Shown here one piece after another: positions 27,579-36,185 of a DNA stretch of 64,000 nucleotides. This DNA is from Halodesulfovibrio sp. (GTDB lineage Bacteria; Desulfobacterota; Desulfovibrionia; Desulfovibrionales; Desulfovibrionaceae). Each line of letters starts with the position of its first letter. Position 1 is the stretch's first letter. The position numbers were made by a program, and so were the translations under genes. The stretch is from contig NZ_JAOARI010000031.1 in the NCBI RefSeq assembly GCF_025210605.1, positions 62,001-126,000 on the forward strand. Reading direction: 5' to 3'. Under the pieces are notes generated by a model that did no database searches, had not been told where the DNA came from, and was given only the letters and a program-made list of their open reading frames with translations.

Positions 27579-28347
27579 ACGTATTATTCCGTGCCTTGAT
27601 GTACGCGATGGAAGATTGACAAAGGGCATCAAGTTCAAAGGTAATGTTGATATTGGCGATCCAGTAGAGACTGCAAAAAAATACTATGAAGAAGGTGCTG
27701 ACGAGATCGTTTTTTACGATATTACAGCGTCGCATGAAGGACGTGGTATCTTTCTTGATGTTGTAGAAAAAGTAGCCTCAACTATCTTCATCCCATTTTC
27801 CGTAGGTGGCGGTATCAACTCTGTGCAGGATATGCGCGATGCCTTGAACGCAGGTGCTGAAAAAGTTTCCGTTAACTCAGGTGCAGTGAAAAATCCCGAT
27901 ATCATCAGTGAGGGAGCTGCCCGTTTCGGAAATCAGGCAATCGTACTGGGGATGGATGTCAAACAGGTTCCAATAACTGCCGACATTCCTTCCGGCTATG
28001 AAATCGTTATTCATGGTGGCAGAAAACATATGAATATGGATGCGATCGAGTGGGCAAAAACCGCTGAAGCGCTCGGTGCAGGTGAAATCTGTGTGAACTC
28101 CATCGATGCAGACGGTACAAAAGACGGCTATGAGCTGAACCTTACCCGCACAATTGCAGAGTCTGTGAAAATTCCGATCATCGCCTCAGGTGGTGCAGGT
28201 AATCCGCAGCACATGTATGACGCAGTGACAAAAGGGAAAGCAACAGCAGCTCTTATTGCCTCTATTGTTCATTACGGAGAATACACAATCCCTGAACTCA
28301 AACGGCAAATGAGCGCCATGGGCGCTAAAATGCGCATGAGCTGGTAG
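27568..28347 (+). CDS. hisF: Imidazole glycerol phosphate synthase, cyclase subunit
   Basis: TIM-barrel cyclase that forms imidazole glycerol phosphate and AICAR. At 259 residues it is full length, with Cys-Leu-Asp-Val-Arg-Asp-Gly (catalytic Asp near 11), Gly-Met-Asp-Val near 130 (the second catalytic Asp), and phosphate-binding Gly-rich turns (Ser-Val-Gly-Gly-Gly-Ile, Ala-Ser-Gly-Gly-Ala-Gly). A strong GGAGG site lies inside the end of hisH. The family B repeat follows its stop codon. Confidence 0.95.
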   Translation: MLSKRIIPCLDVRDGRLTKGIKFKGNVDIGDPVETAKKYYEEGADEIVFYDITASHEGRGIFLDVVEKVASTIFIPFSVGGGINSVQDMRDALNAGAEKVSVNSGAVKNPDIISEGAARFGNQAIVLGMDVKQVPITADIPSGYEIVIHGGRKHMNMDAIEWAKTAEALGAGEICVNSIDADGTKDGYELNLTRTIAESVKIPIIASGGAGNPQHMYDAVTKGKATAALIASIVHYGEYTIPELKRQMSAMGAKMRMSW

Positions 28348-28402
28348 TCGCTAGTCATTTACTTTTGGAATGACGGCTCTGCCGTAGGGTTTTGTCCCCG
28401 AC

Positions 28403-28515
28403 GGCGCTGCCGCGAGCTTTAAGAACCTTTCTCGAAGAAAGGTTCTTAAAAATCTCCAAAGACTTTTACCTGCGAGATCAGCACGTTTCTTTTGCTCTCT
28501 CGCGGCTTAAGCGGC
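28403..28515 (+). repeat. Intergenic repeat family B, copy 2
   Basis: Nearly identical to 20620-20732, including the 14-bp TTAAGAACCTTTCT hairpin with CGA loop and the closing GCGGCTTAAGCGGC. It begins 56 bases after the hisF stop codon, in the sense direction. Confidence 0.85.
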
Positions 28516-28584
28516 ACTACCCTTCGCTATTCAAGTTGGCTTGTGCCTACGTCTTTTGCTGCAATATTCTTCAATAATAACAAT

Positions 28585-28624
28585 TAAAAAAGGCTGTCCT
28601 ACATAGATAGGACAGCCTTTTTGT
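28585..28624. terminator. Bidirectional terminator shared by hisHF and the minus-strand operon
   Basis: AAAAAGGCTGTCCTA (28587-28601) pairs with TAGGACAGCCTTTTT (28608-28622). It serves both convergent transcripts and is part of repeat A copy 3. Confidence 0.85.
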
Positions 28625-28773
28625 TTGAATCAAGTTACGCTAAGCCGTGCAAAGACATATCCAACGGGATATCCTTGCATAATAAAAAGTTTTGAAGGGG
28701 GTCTGGGGGAAACTTTGCAAAAGTTTCAGCCCAGCCGTCGGAGACAACAGTCCCTCGGAGAGCCGCCGGAGGC
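28585..28773 (-). repeat. Intergenic repeat family A, copy 3
   Basis: Inverted copy of the family at 4351 and 8781, starting 16 bases after the stop codon of the small minus-strand gene at 28790 and ending in the ggctgtcc terminator. It keeps every block, including the GAAACTTT hairpin and the ggatatgtctttgcacggctt block. Confidence 0.85.
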
Positions 28774-28789
28774 AGAGCATCTTGAAAAA

Positions 28790-29122
28790 TTATTTGCTCA
28801 GCGGGTCAACATCAGATGTTGTGGCAAAGAACAGTTCTTTGTCGTAAGGACCGAAATGCTTTGTGTCACCCAGAAGGGTAAAGAATTCGATGCGGGTATA
28901 GCGACGCAGGCGTTCTTCTGTTACTCCGTGCTGTTTGTAATATTCTTCACGGTGCTGCGGGTCACGAGTTTCGGTAAGATCGTATACTGCTTCATCGGTT
29001 TCACCCCATGCGTGCAGTACCCATTTTGTGCCATCGTACAGCCAGCCGTGGACGATTGTGCAATCTTCGCATTCGCTACCAACTTCGATTACAGCCTCAA
29101 AACTTTGTTCTTTGTATTCCAT
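28790..29122 (-). CDS. Small hypothetical protein with a transglutaminase-like motif
   Basis: I do not recognise the family. I start it at 29122 behind GAGAGGAA, giving 110 residues. Near the N-terminus is Cys-Glu-Asp-Cys, then His-Gly-Trp and His-Ala-Trp-Gly-Glu followed by Ala-Val-Tyr-Asp-Leu-Thr, an order that recalls the His and Asp region of transglutaminase-like folds. The resemblance is by eye only. It follows the hydantoinase-type gene by 31 bases on the same strand and probably shares its transcript. Confidence 0.7.
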   Translation of the reverse strand: MEYKEQSFEAVIEVGSECEDCTIVHGWLYDGTKWVLHAWGETDEAVYDLTETRDPQHREEYYKQHGVTEERLRRYTRIEFFTLLGDTKHFGPYDKELFFATTSDVDPLSK

Positions 29123-29153
29123 TAGATATTCCTCTCGTAGCATATTGCAAATA

Positions 29154-30800
29154 TTAACAGGTTGTTTCTGCCATAAACACTGAACCTAGGGCATTGCCTA
29201 CCGCAAAGTGATCGGGGAATGTTATGGTTGTATTTAACCGCTTGGCTACGTTTGTGAGCAAGAATGGTGCAGCAGCCCCTATTCCGATCATTGGCACATT
29301 GAGCGATACTGTAATTTGCAATAATTGGTTTTCTTCGCGGTTTGCAAGATATCCGGCAAGATTGCCGCCAATCTCGCGTTTAGAAAGATGCCGCAATACT
29401 GTTTCTTCGATTACCCTTTCTGCCTGTCTTACAACGCGCTCTGCAAGCTCTTCAACAGTACAGCCTTCTATCGTTGCAAGAATGTTTGCAGCACTGAGCG
29501 CCATGTCACGGTCACCGATTTCAAGCTTGTTTAGAACATGCAGCGCATCCGTAGGCGTGAATCCAATTTCGATGACATCCTGCTTGTGCAGAAGCTTTTT
29601 CAATTCCTGCTCAAAGGTGATTTCTGCCATGCTCAAATGTTTGAGTAGAGCATGTGGCGTCATGGAGCCGTGTTTAGTCAGACACGTCAGGATAGTCGAT
29701 TTTTCAATGCGTTCTTGCGATACGTCAGGCGCTATTGCGATACAACGTGATAGCTTGTCTTGCCCTATCCAAGTCTCTGGTGCGGGGACAGCCCGCGCCA
29801 TACAGATAGGCGTGACGCGTGCAGGACCCACTTGCATTGGCTTGCCGCTGGTGAGTTGCACGAGGCTGTCACCACCGATGCCCACAGTAAACATTTCTAC
29901 TGCTTCAACATGTGTTTCCCATTTTCCTATGGACATGCCTGCGGTGTCTACGACTGGTTTCCCATCTTTGATTAGGGTTATGTCAGTAGTTGTGCCGCCT
30001 ACATCTAAGATAAGGGCATCTGTTGTATTTGTTGCCTTTGCACCGAACAATGCTGTTGCCGCAGGACCGCTGGCAATTGTAGACGCTGCATGTGTGAGAG
30101 CTTCCTGCATCTGCATTGCGGTTGCATCACCACGAACTACGAGAACTTCGCCTGTAATTCCACATGCTGTAAGCGCACTGCTGATACCGGAAAGAAATTT
30201 TTGCATGACTGGCAGTAGTTGGGCGTTGAGGCAGGCGGTTGATGCGCGCTCTTTCATACCAGCTCGGGAACTTGCCTCGTGTGAACAAAATACGGGGGCG
30301 TCGCTCACCAGCTTAACAGCTTTAGCTGCGACCAACTCATGTACTGGATTTATGAACGCCATTGAACTGCATACTGCCCATGCTTCAACATCGTTTTTAA
30401 GCTCGTTCACACCATCTACTATATAGTTGATGCCCAACGGTTCTACTTCTTCACCTTTGATGGTGTGCCCGCCGGGAACAAACCGTGCTGCCACTGCTGG
30501 CACTTCGAGCCGTTGGTTAAAGCCGATAACAAAAAGGGCTACATCTGCACCTTTGTTTTCCACCAACGCATTCGTCGCTAACGTGGTAGAAACGCATGTT
30601 TTGCCGATATCATCAGGATTAATTCCAGATACGCTAAGTACCTGTTCAACCACAGATTGAATGCCCTTTTGAATGTCATAATGTGTTGTGGGACTTTTGG
30701 CAGTTGCTACAACTGAACCAGAGGTTTTATCCACAATAACTGCATCCGTATATGTTCCGCCGGTATCTATGCCAATACAATACCGCTTCTCTTTTACCAT
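29154..30800 (-). CDS. Hydantoinase/oxoprolinase family protein (HyuA-type)
   Basis: ATP-dependent amidohydrolase family, acting on hydantoins, 5-oxoproline or acetone-type substrates. The 548-residue product has the two actin-fold phosphate loops: Ile-Asp-Thr-Gly-Gly-Thr-Tyr-Thr-Asp near residue 10 and Asp-Val-Gly-Gly-Thr-Thr-Thr-Asp near 270. The start at 30800 has GGGAG eight bases upstream; 23 Cys-rich codons further upstream look non-coding. No HyuB partner is adjacent, so the exact substrate is unknown and HyuA may act alone. Confidence 0.88.
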   Translation of the reverse strand: MVKEKRYCIGIDTGGTYTDAVIVDKTSGSVVATAKSPTTHYDIQKGIQSVVEQVLSVSGINPDDIGKTCVSTTLATNALVENKGADVALFVIGFNQRLEVPAVAARFVPGGHTIKGEEVEPLGINYIVDGVNELKNDVEAWAVCSSMAFINPVHELVAAKAVKLVSDAPVFCSHEASSRAGMKERASTACLNAQLLPVMQKFLSGISSALTACGITGEVLVVRGDATAMQMQEALTHAASTIASGPAATALFGAKATNTTDALILDVGGTTTDITLIKDGKPVVDTAGMSIGKWETHVEAVEMFTVGIGGDSLVQLTSGKPMQVGPARVTPICMARAVPAPETWIGQDKLSRCIAIAPDVSQERIEKSTILTCLTKHGSMTPHALLKHLSMAEITFEQELKKLLHKQDVIEIGFTPTDALHVLNKLEIGDRDMALSAANILATIEGCTVEELAERVVRQAERVIEETVLRHLSKREIGGNLAGYLANREENQLLQITVSLNVPMIGIGAAAPFLLTNVAKRLNTTITFPDHFAVGNALGSVFMAETTC

Positions 30801-31410
30801 TCCTTCTACTCCCGTCCATGAATGAGCGCACAGCCTACAGCCCGATGAGGTGGTTTGGCAACAGCACACATTACATACGGATTTGAGGGATAGTAGTACT
30901 GTACTGAAAGAATAAAGATATAAATTATAATGCGATTCTAATAGATTCTAATACGGAACCTTTGCTCAAGACTGTATTTAAGCGTAAAGAGACTTAATCT
31001 GACTCTATTTCGGATTGATACATTTTTTACAACATACAGGGGGATTCGTATCAAAATCTAATCAATTTGAATAAAAAAGATGCGGGGGAAAAATACGCTT
31101 CCGACAATCTGTGCGTATTATTTATGACTATACAAAACGTGTGTTAAAGAAATTTTTTTCGACAAGAATACACGCAACGTACACTATTAGATTGCAATGT
31201 GATTTTAACGATATGAAAAAGTATTTTTTTATAAGAAAAATAATATTCCAACACAATATAATGGAAATGTTATATTTTACTACGTAGCTTCAGCTAAGAA
31301 TTTAAGAAGCCAGTATTAAGGTCTGAACAGTCGTACTATCGTACTCGCAGATCATTAATGCGTGTGGAATATGTTGCAATAAATTATGTGGCGTAAAGGA
31401 AGGAGGAAAT
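30801..31410. other. A+T-rich region, hydantoinase / mucR
   Basis: Six hundred bases without a gene. TATAAT occurs at 31257-31262 with no good -35 (AAGAAA at the 17-base position). The A+T-rich runs are compatible with MucR-type regulators, which bind such DNA and repress themselves, but no specific site is provable. Confidence 0.4.
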
Positions 31411-31803
31411 ATGGAAGAATATCTGAAGCAGGCTTTGGATATTGTTAAAGCACAGGCTAGTGTTCGCACTATGACTGAAGATGAAATCGGCTCTATGATG
31501 CAAAAGTTGGCTTTTGGCATTAAACAAATTGCCGAAGGCGCTCAGGAAGAAATCGAGCAAGAACCGATAATGGAGCCTGGAAAAGCTATTAAAGAAAAGT
31601 CCATCACCTGCCTTGAATGTGGTAAGTCTTTCAAAATACTTACCCGCAAGCACTTGCTTTCTCATGACCTGTCTATGCAAGATTACCGCGAAAAATACGG
31701 CTACAAAAAAGGTATGCCGCTTGTTTGTAAATCTTTGCAACGTGAGCGCAGAAAAAAAATGAAAGATATGCGCCTGTGGGAAAAACGCAAAAAGAAAGCG
31801 TAG
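31411..31803 (+). CDS. MucR/Ros-family zinc-finger transcriptional regulator
   Basis: DNA-binding regulator of 130 residues. Residues about 65-90 carry Cys-Leu-Glu-Cys then His-Leu-Leu-Ser-His, the C2H2-like prokaryotic zinc finger of Ros/MucR, followed by Tyr-Arg-Glu-Lys-Tyr-Gly and a very basic C-terminal tail. GGAGG lies just before the ATG. Known relatives control polysaccharide, motility or virulence genes. No target can be read here. Confidence 0.9.
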   Translation: MEEYLKQALDIVKAQASVRTMTEDEIGSMMQKLAFGIKQIAEGAQEEIEQEPIMEPGKAIKEKSITCLECGKSFKILTRKHLLSHDLSMQDYREKYGYKKGMPLVCKSLQRERRKKMKDMRLWEKRKKKA

Positions 31804-31871
31804 CAAGTAGCTGAAAGCGTAGCACAGTCGCTTGTGCGATCAAGCGTAATGCAACGCTGCATTTACCTGAC

Positions 31872-31912
31872 AAAAAAACCCGCGTTGGAGTAATTCCAAT
31901 GCGGGTTTTTTA
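31872..31912. terminator. Bidirectional terminator, mucR / prfC
   Basis: AAAACCCGCGTTGGA (to 31889) pairs with TCCAATGCGGGTTTT (31895-31911) with one wobble pair and A and T flanks, between convergent genes. Confidence 0.85.
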
Positions 31913-31929
31913 TTTGTATCATGTATTTT

Positions 31930-33516
31930 CTAGCGGATTTCGCGGGTAGTGCTGAACGTTACTTTCGGGTAGCGCTCCTGAGCAGATTCCAGTTTCCATG
32001 GATTCGGCGCAAGGTAGGCAAGGCAGCCTTCAGCATCAATTGCAAGATCACTGCTGTAGTAATCTTTGAAATCAGCGAGAACTTTCTCGTCATCACTGCT
32101 AATCCAGCGTGCGGTTGTAATCATGCATGGCTCATACAACGCGTTTACGCTGTATTCTTCTTTCAGGCGGTGTACAATTACATCAAACTGCAACACACCA
32201 ACAGCACCAAGAATGTAGTCACTGTTGGAGATAGGGCGGAACAGCTGTACCGCGCCCTCTTCTGCCAACTGCTCAAGACCTTTCTGCAACTGTTTGCGTT
32301 TCATTGGGTCTTTTAACTGTACACGGCGGAAATGTTCCGGCGAGAAGCTTGGGATACCAACGAATTTCAGCTCTTCCTTTGTTGTGAAGGTGTCGCCGAT
32401 TTTGATTGTACCGTGGTTGTGGATACCGATGATATCACCTGCAAATGCTTCATCAACGCCTGTTCTATCCTGCGCCATAAAGATGGTTGCATTCGCAATG
32501 GTAAAATCTTTGCCCTGACGATGATGCTTTACCTTCATGCCACGGGTAAACTTACCGGAACAAATACGCATAAATGCGATGCGGTCACGGTGGTTTTTAT
32601 CCATGTTTGCCTGAATCTTAAAGACAACACCGGAGAAATCAGTTTCGTATGGTGAAACTTCACGAGTTGTAGTCGGGCGGCTTTTTGGCGCTGGTGCCAG
32701 ATCAACAAAGGCATCCAGCATTTCCTGCACACCAAAGTTGTTAATAGCAGAACCGAAAAATACCGGAGTCTGCTCACCACTGAGGTAACGCTCTTTGTCA
32801 AATGGGTTACCTGCACCTTCCAGCAGTTCCAGCTCATCGCGCAGTTGTGCTGCATATTCACCAAGGTATTCTTCGAGGCGCGGGTCGTTTACGTCATTAA
32901 AAACAAGACCTTCCTGAGTTTTACCTTCGTGTACAGCGCTGAACAAGTGTAGTTCGTTTTTGTAGATATTCCATGTACCTTTAAAATCTTGTCCCATGCC
33001 GATTGGCCATGTGAGCGGTACACATTCTATCTTTAAATGCTCTTCGATATCAGCCATGACGTCGAGAGGATCAAGACCGTCACGGTCGAGCTTGTTGATA
33101 AAGGTCACGATAGGGGTGTTACGCAGGCGACATACATCCATCAGTTTCAATGTCTGTGCTTCTACGCCCTTTGCGGAGTCGATAACCAGCAAGCCAGAGT
33201 CTACCGCTGTTAAAACACGGTAGGTGTCTTCAGAGAAATCCTGGTGACCCGGTGTGTCTAGCAGGTTAACTTCGTGCCCTTTGTATTCAAACTTCATAAC
33301 AGAGGAGGTAACAGAAATACCGCGTTCCTGTTCCATCGCCATCCAGTCAGAAGTAGCGTGGCGTGCCGCTTTACGGGATTTTACTGAACCCGCCATCTGA
33401 ATAGCACCACCGTACAGCAGCAATTTTTCTGTAAGGGTGGTTTTACCGGCATCCGGGTGACTGATGATGCCGAAGGTACGGCGCTTATCAACTTCGCGTG
33501 CTAAAGCTTTACTCAT
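31930..33516 (-). CDS. prfC: Peptide chain release factor 3
   Basis: GTPase that releases RF1/RF2 from the ribosome after termination. From ATG 33516 (AGAGGA upstream) the protein has 528 residues, essentially the E. coli length. G motifs: His-Pro-Asp-Ala-Gly-Lys-Thr-Thr (G1), [10 protein letters not shown] (G3) and Asn-Lys-Leu-Asp (G4). The frame is open 17 codons further upstream without family similarity. Confidence 0.95.
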   Translation of the reverse strand: MSKALAREVDKRRTFGIISHPDAGKTTLTEKLLLYGGAIQMAGSVKSRKAARHATSDWMAMEQERGISVTSSVMKFEYKGHEVNLLDTPGHQDFSEDTYRVLTAVDSGLLVIDSAKGVEAQTLKLMDVCRLRNTPIVTFINKLDRDGLDPLDVMADIEEHLKIECVPLTWPIGMGQDFKGTWNIYKNELHLFSAVHEGKTQEGLVFNDVNDPRLEEYLGEYAAQLRDELELLEGAGNPFDKERYLSGEQTPVFFGSAINNFGVQEMLDAFVDLAPAPKSRPTTTREVSPYETDFSGVVFKIQANMDKNHRDRIAFMRICSGKFTRGMKVKHHRQGKDFTIANATIFMAQDRTGVDEAFAGDIIGIHNHGTIKIGDTFTTKEELKFVGIPSFSPEHFRRVQLKDPMKRKQLQKGLEQLAEEGAVQLFRPISNSDYILGAVGVLQFDVIVHRLKEEYSVNALYEPCMITTARWISSDDEKVLADFKDYYSSDLAIDAEGCLAYLAPNPWKLESAQERYPKVTFSTTREIR

Positions 33517-33819
33517 TGTTATTCCTCTGTATTCCGTTTTGTCTGTAAAAACGGTGCGATCTCGCAAAAAACAGCGCGGTAACCCGCGCTGTATATAAGC
33601 TGATATTGTCAGCGTAGAAATGTATATCCAACGCTGTTGATGACTGCCTATTCCATAAAGACACTACTTTGGTCAAGGAGGAACAGATGCCTCAGGCACA
33701 CTGTTTTTTCTTCTTTTCTGTTTGCTTTTTGCTTTGGCAGGGTAGAGTCAGCGTATTTTCACAGTTTTCATCTTCTGGTAATGTACTTAGGATACCAAGC
33801 AGAGGGAGTATTATACTAC

Positions 33820-35187
33820 ATGCAGATACAAAATGAACGAATCTTTCTGAACCGAAATAGTACCGAATCAACCACAGCCCAGTCCGTTGTGTATTGGATG
33901 CGTTGCGAGCATAGGGCACAGGACAACTGGGCACTCCTTTATGCTCTGGAACAGGCGAACAATCAGAATTTGCCGTTGATTGTACTTTTTTCTCTTTATG
34001 GCTCAACACCCAACGCCTCATACAGACAGAAGCGTTTTTTGTATGACGGTATTCAAGAAACACAAGCTACGCTGGAAGACCTCGGAATTCCATTTGTTAA
34101 TTCTAATGCGGTGACACCTGAAGAATTAGCTGAAGTGGTTAATCGATTCGAGCCTTCCATTCTTATTACAGACCATTCTGCATTGAAACCACAGCAGCGC
34201 TGGCTGCATGCGATTGCTAGTCAGACACAATGTGCCATAGCTGAAGTGGATGGACGTAACGTCGTTCCTGCACGGTATGTATCTGGTAAACAAGAATACG
34301 CCGCACGTACAATCCGTCCTAAAATTCACAGGTTACTGGATCAGTTCCTTACATCTTTCCCTAAGCTTTCTAGCCCTGAGGTTGTATGGAAAGGAGACAC
34401 CTTTACAGAGCCGCTACTGGCTCCAGCAGAGCATGTAGGCAGCCCGTCAGCAGTTTCCAGTTTTGCCGCAGGGGAAAAAGCCGCACATAGCGTTCTGGAT
34501 GTGTTCTTGAAACGAAAAGTTTACCAGTATCTTCAGAGAAATAATCCTAATGAGGATGCCTTGTCGAATCTTTCGCCGTATCTGCATTTCGGGATGCTCT
34601 CTGCACAGCGTATTGTACTGAAAACGTTGCAGCATCCACAAATTCCTTCTGAAGCAAAAGAAACATTTTTGGAAGAGCTTGTTGTTCGTAGAGAACTTGC
34701 AGACAACTTCTGCCTGTTCAACCCAAATTATGATTCTACACAAGGGTTCCCTGAATGGGCATTGCGAACATTAGAAAAACATCGTTCCGATCAGCGGGAA
34801 TATATCTATTCTCTTGCTGAATTTACGAATGCAGAAACTCACGACCCACTGTGGAATGCAGCGCAGCAGGAATTGCTATTGCTCGGAAAGATGCACGGAT
34901 ACATGCGTATGTACTGGGCAAAAAAAATTCTGGAGTGGACAGCATCGCCCGAAGAAGCCATGCAGATTGCCATATACCTTAATGACACTTATTCGCTGGA
35001 TGGTGTTGATTCCAACGGATATACAGGAGTCGCATGGTCAATAGGCGGTGTGCACGACAGAGCGTGGCGTGAACGCCCTGTCTTCGGCACTATCCGGTAT
35101 ATGAACTATAATGGAGCCAAGCGAAAGTTTGATGTTGCTGCGTATATCGACAAAATGCACTTTCTGGCTCGAAAACATCAAAAGTAA
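33820..35187 (+). CDS. Class II CPD photolyase
   Basis: Light-driven repair of cyclobutane pyrimidine dimers. Starting at ATG 33820 the product has 455 residues, the normal class II length, opening with a variable tail and then Val-Tyr-Trp-Met-Arg. The C-terminal FAD domain has Asn-Gly-Tyr-Thr-Gly-Val-Ala-Trp-Ser-Ile-Gly-Gly-Val-His-Asp and Phe-Gly-Thr-Ile-Arg-Tyr-Met-Asn, signatures of class II rather than class I enzymes. The open frame extends 61 codons upstream, but that part is hydrophobic and has no family match. The gene stands alone. Confidence 0.9.
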   Translation: MQIQNERIFLNRNSTESTTAQSVVYWMRCEHRAQDNWALLYALEQANNQNLPLIVLFSLYGSTPNASYRQKRFLYDGIQETQATLEDLGIPFVNSNAVTPEELAEVVNRFEPSILITDHSALKPQQRWLHAIASQTQCAIAEVDGRNVVPARYVSGKQEYAARTIRPKIHRLLDQFLTSFPKLSSPEVVWKGDTFTEPLLAPAEHVGSPSAVSSFAAGEKAAHSVLDVFLKRKVYQYLQRNNPNEDALSNLSPYLHFGMLSAQRIVLKTLQHPQIPSEAKETFLEELVVRRELADNFCLFNPNYDSTQGFPEWALRTLEKHRSDQREYIYSLAEFTNAETHDPLWNAAQQELLLLGKMHGYMRMYWAKKILEWTASPEEAMQIAIYLNDTYSLDGVDSNGYTGVAWSIGGVHDRAWRERPVFGTIRYMNYNGAKRKFDVAAYIDKMHFLARKHQK

Positions 35188-35215
35188 TATCTGGGCACGC
35201 CTGCTGCTCAGAATG

Positions 35216-35989
35216 CTATGACTCTATATCGAGTTCAAGCCATACTGGGCAGTGGTCGGAACCAAACTGCGTATCTTCAATCCATGCATCTTTAACAGCA
35301 TCTTTTAATTCTTCAGAAACAAAGAAATAGTCGATACGCCAGCCAGTATTATTCTTACGTGCGTTAAAACGGTATGACCACCACGAGTATTTGTCTTTGG
35401 TATTCGGGTTAACGTATCGGAATGTATCCACGTAGCCAGCGTCTACAAATTTATCCAGCCATGCCCGTTCAATCGGTAAAAATCCGGAAGTGCCTTCATT
35501 CGGTTTCGGGCGTGCAAGGTCTACCGGTTTGTGGGCGGTATTAAAATCACCACACACAACAATCGGTTTTGTTTTCCGCAACTCTTCTGCATGATCTAAG
35601 AATGCATCGTAGAAACCGAGCTTGTATTCAAGGCGGTCATCGCCCGCCTGCCCATTAGGGAAATAGATGTTGAAGTAATGGAATGCATCAAATTCAAGGT
35701 GAATAACACGTCCTTCCCCTTGGTATTTAGGATCAGGAAGCTCATAGGAGACACTGAGAGGCTTTATTTTAGAAAATACCGCCGTACCGGAGTAGCCTTT
35801 TTTTACACTGGCTCCAAGCCAGTAGCTGTAAATACCTTCAGGGTGTCTATCTTCTTCGGCAATCTGCTCCGGCATCGCTTTTGTTTCCTGCACACCGACA
35901 ACATCAGCACCGTTTTCTTCAAACCACTGCCACTCTGGCTTTTTTCGAACAGCTCTAAAGCCGTTAACATTCCAAGATGTCAATTTCAT
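35216..35989 (-). CDS. xthA: Exodeoxyribonuclease III
   Basis: AP endonuclease and 3'-5' exonuclease of base-excision repair. The 257-residue protein begins Met-Lys-Leu-Thr-Ser-Trp-Asn-Val-Asn-Gly and has Gln-Glu-Thr-Lys near 35, Gly-Asp-Phe-Asn-Thr-Ala near 147 and Ser-Asp-His-Cys-Pro at the end, the metal and catalytic residues of the family. It converges with the photolyase gene and lies opposite the M24 peptidase. Confidence 0.95.
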   Translation of the reverse strand: MKLTSWNVNGFRAVRKKPEWQWFEENGADVVGVQETKAMPEQIAEEDRHPEGIYSYWLGASVKKGYSGTAVFSKIKPLSVSYELPDPKYQGEGRVIHLEFDAFHYFNIYFPNGQAGDDRLEYKLGFYDAFLDHAEELRKTKPIVVCGDFNTAHKPVDLARPKPNEGTSGFLPIERAWLDKFVDAGYVDTFRYVNPNTKDKYSWWSYRFNARKNNTGWRIDYFFVSEELKDAVKDAWIEDTQFGSDHCPVWLELDIES

Positions 35990-36052
35990 TTCTACTTCCC
36001 CAAACTGCTAAAATTTACTGTGCAGACCGTAGCCTAGTGAGATTTTGTCGTC

Positions 36053-36073
36053 AATCAGGAATTATTCCTGATT
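36053..36073. promoter_or_regulatory. Perfect palindrome between divergent genes
   Basis: AATCAGGAAT-T-ATTCCTGATT, 10-bp arms around one base, in the 196-base gap between xthA and the peptidase gene. No T-run follows, so an operator is more likely than a terminator. Confidence 0.45.
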
Positions 36074-36185
36074 AATGTAATTGCTTGATATAAAGAGCAG
36101 GGATATGTTGGGGCGTTACAGTACATAAGAGTCGATCACGCTATTAGTTAACTTCCGTTCTCTCTTTAAAGGAGACAAATACGCT

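Noticed and set aside
33637..33819. 61-codon N-terminal extension of the photolyase
   Set aside because: Hydrophobic, not similar to class II photolyases, and the shorter form has the family's usual length.
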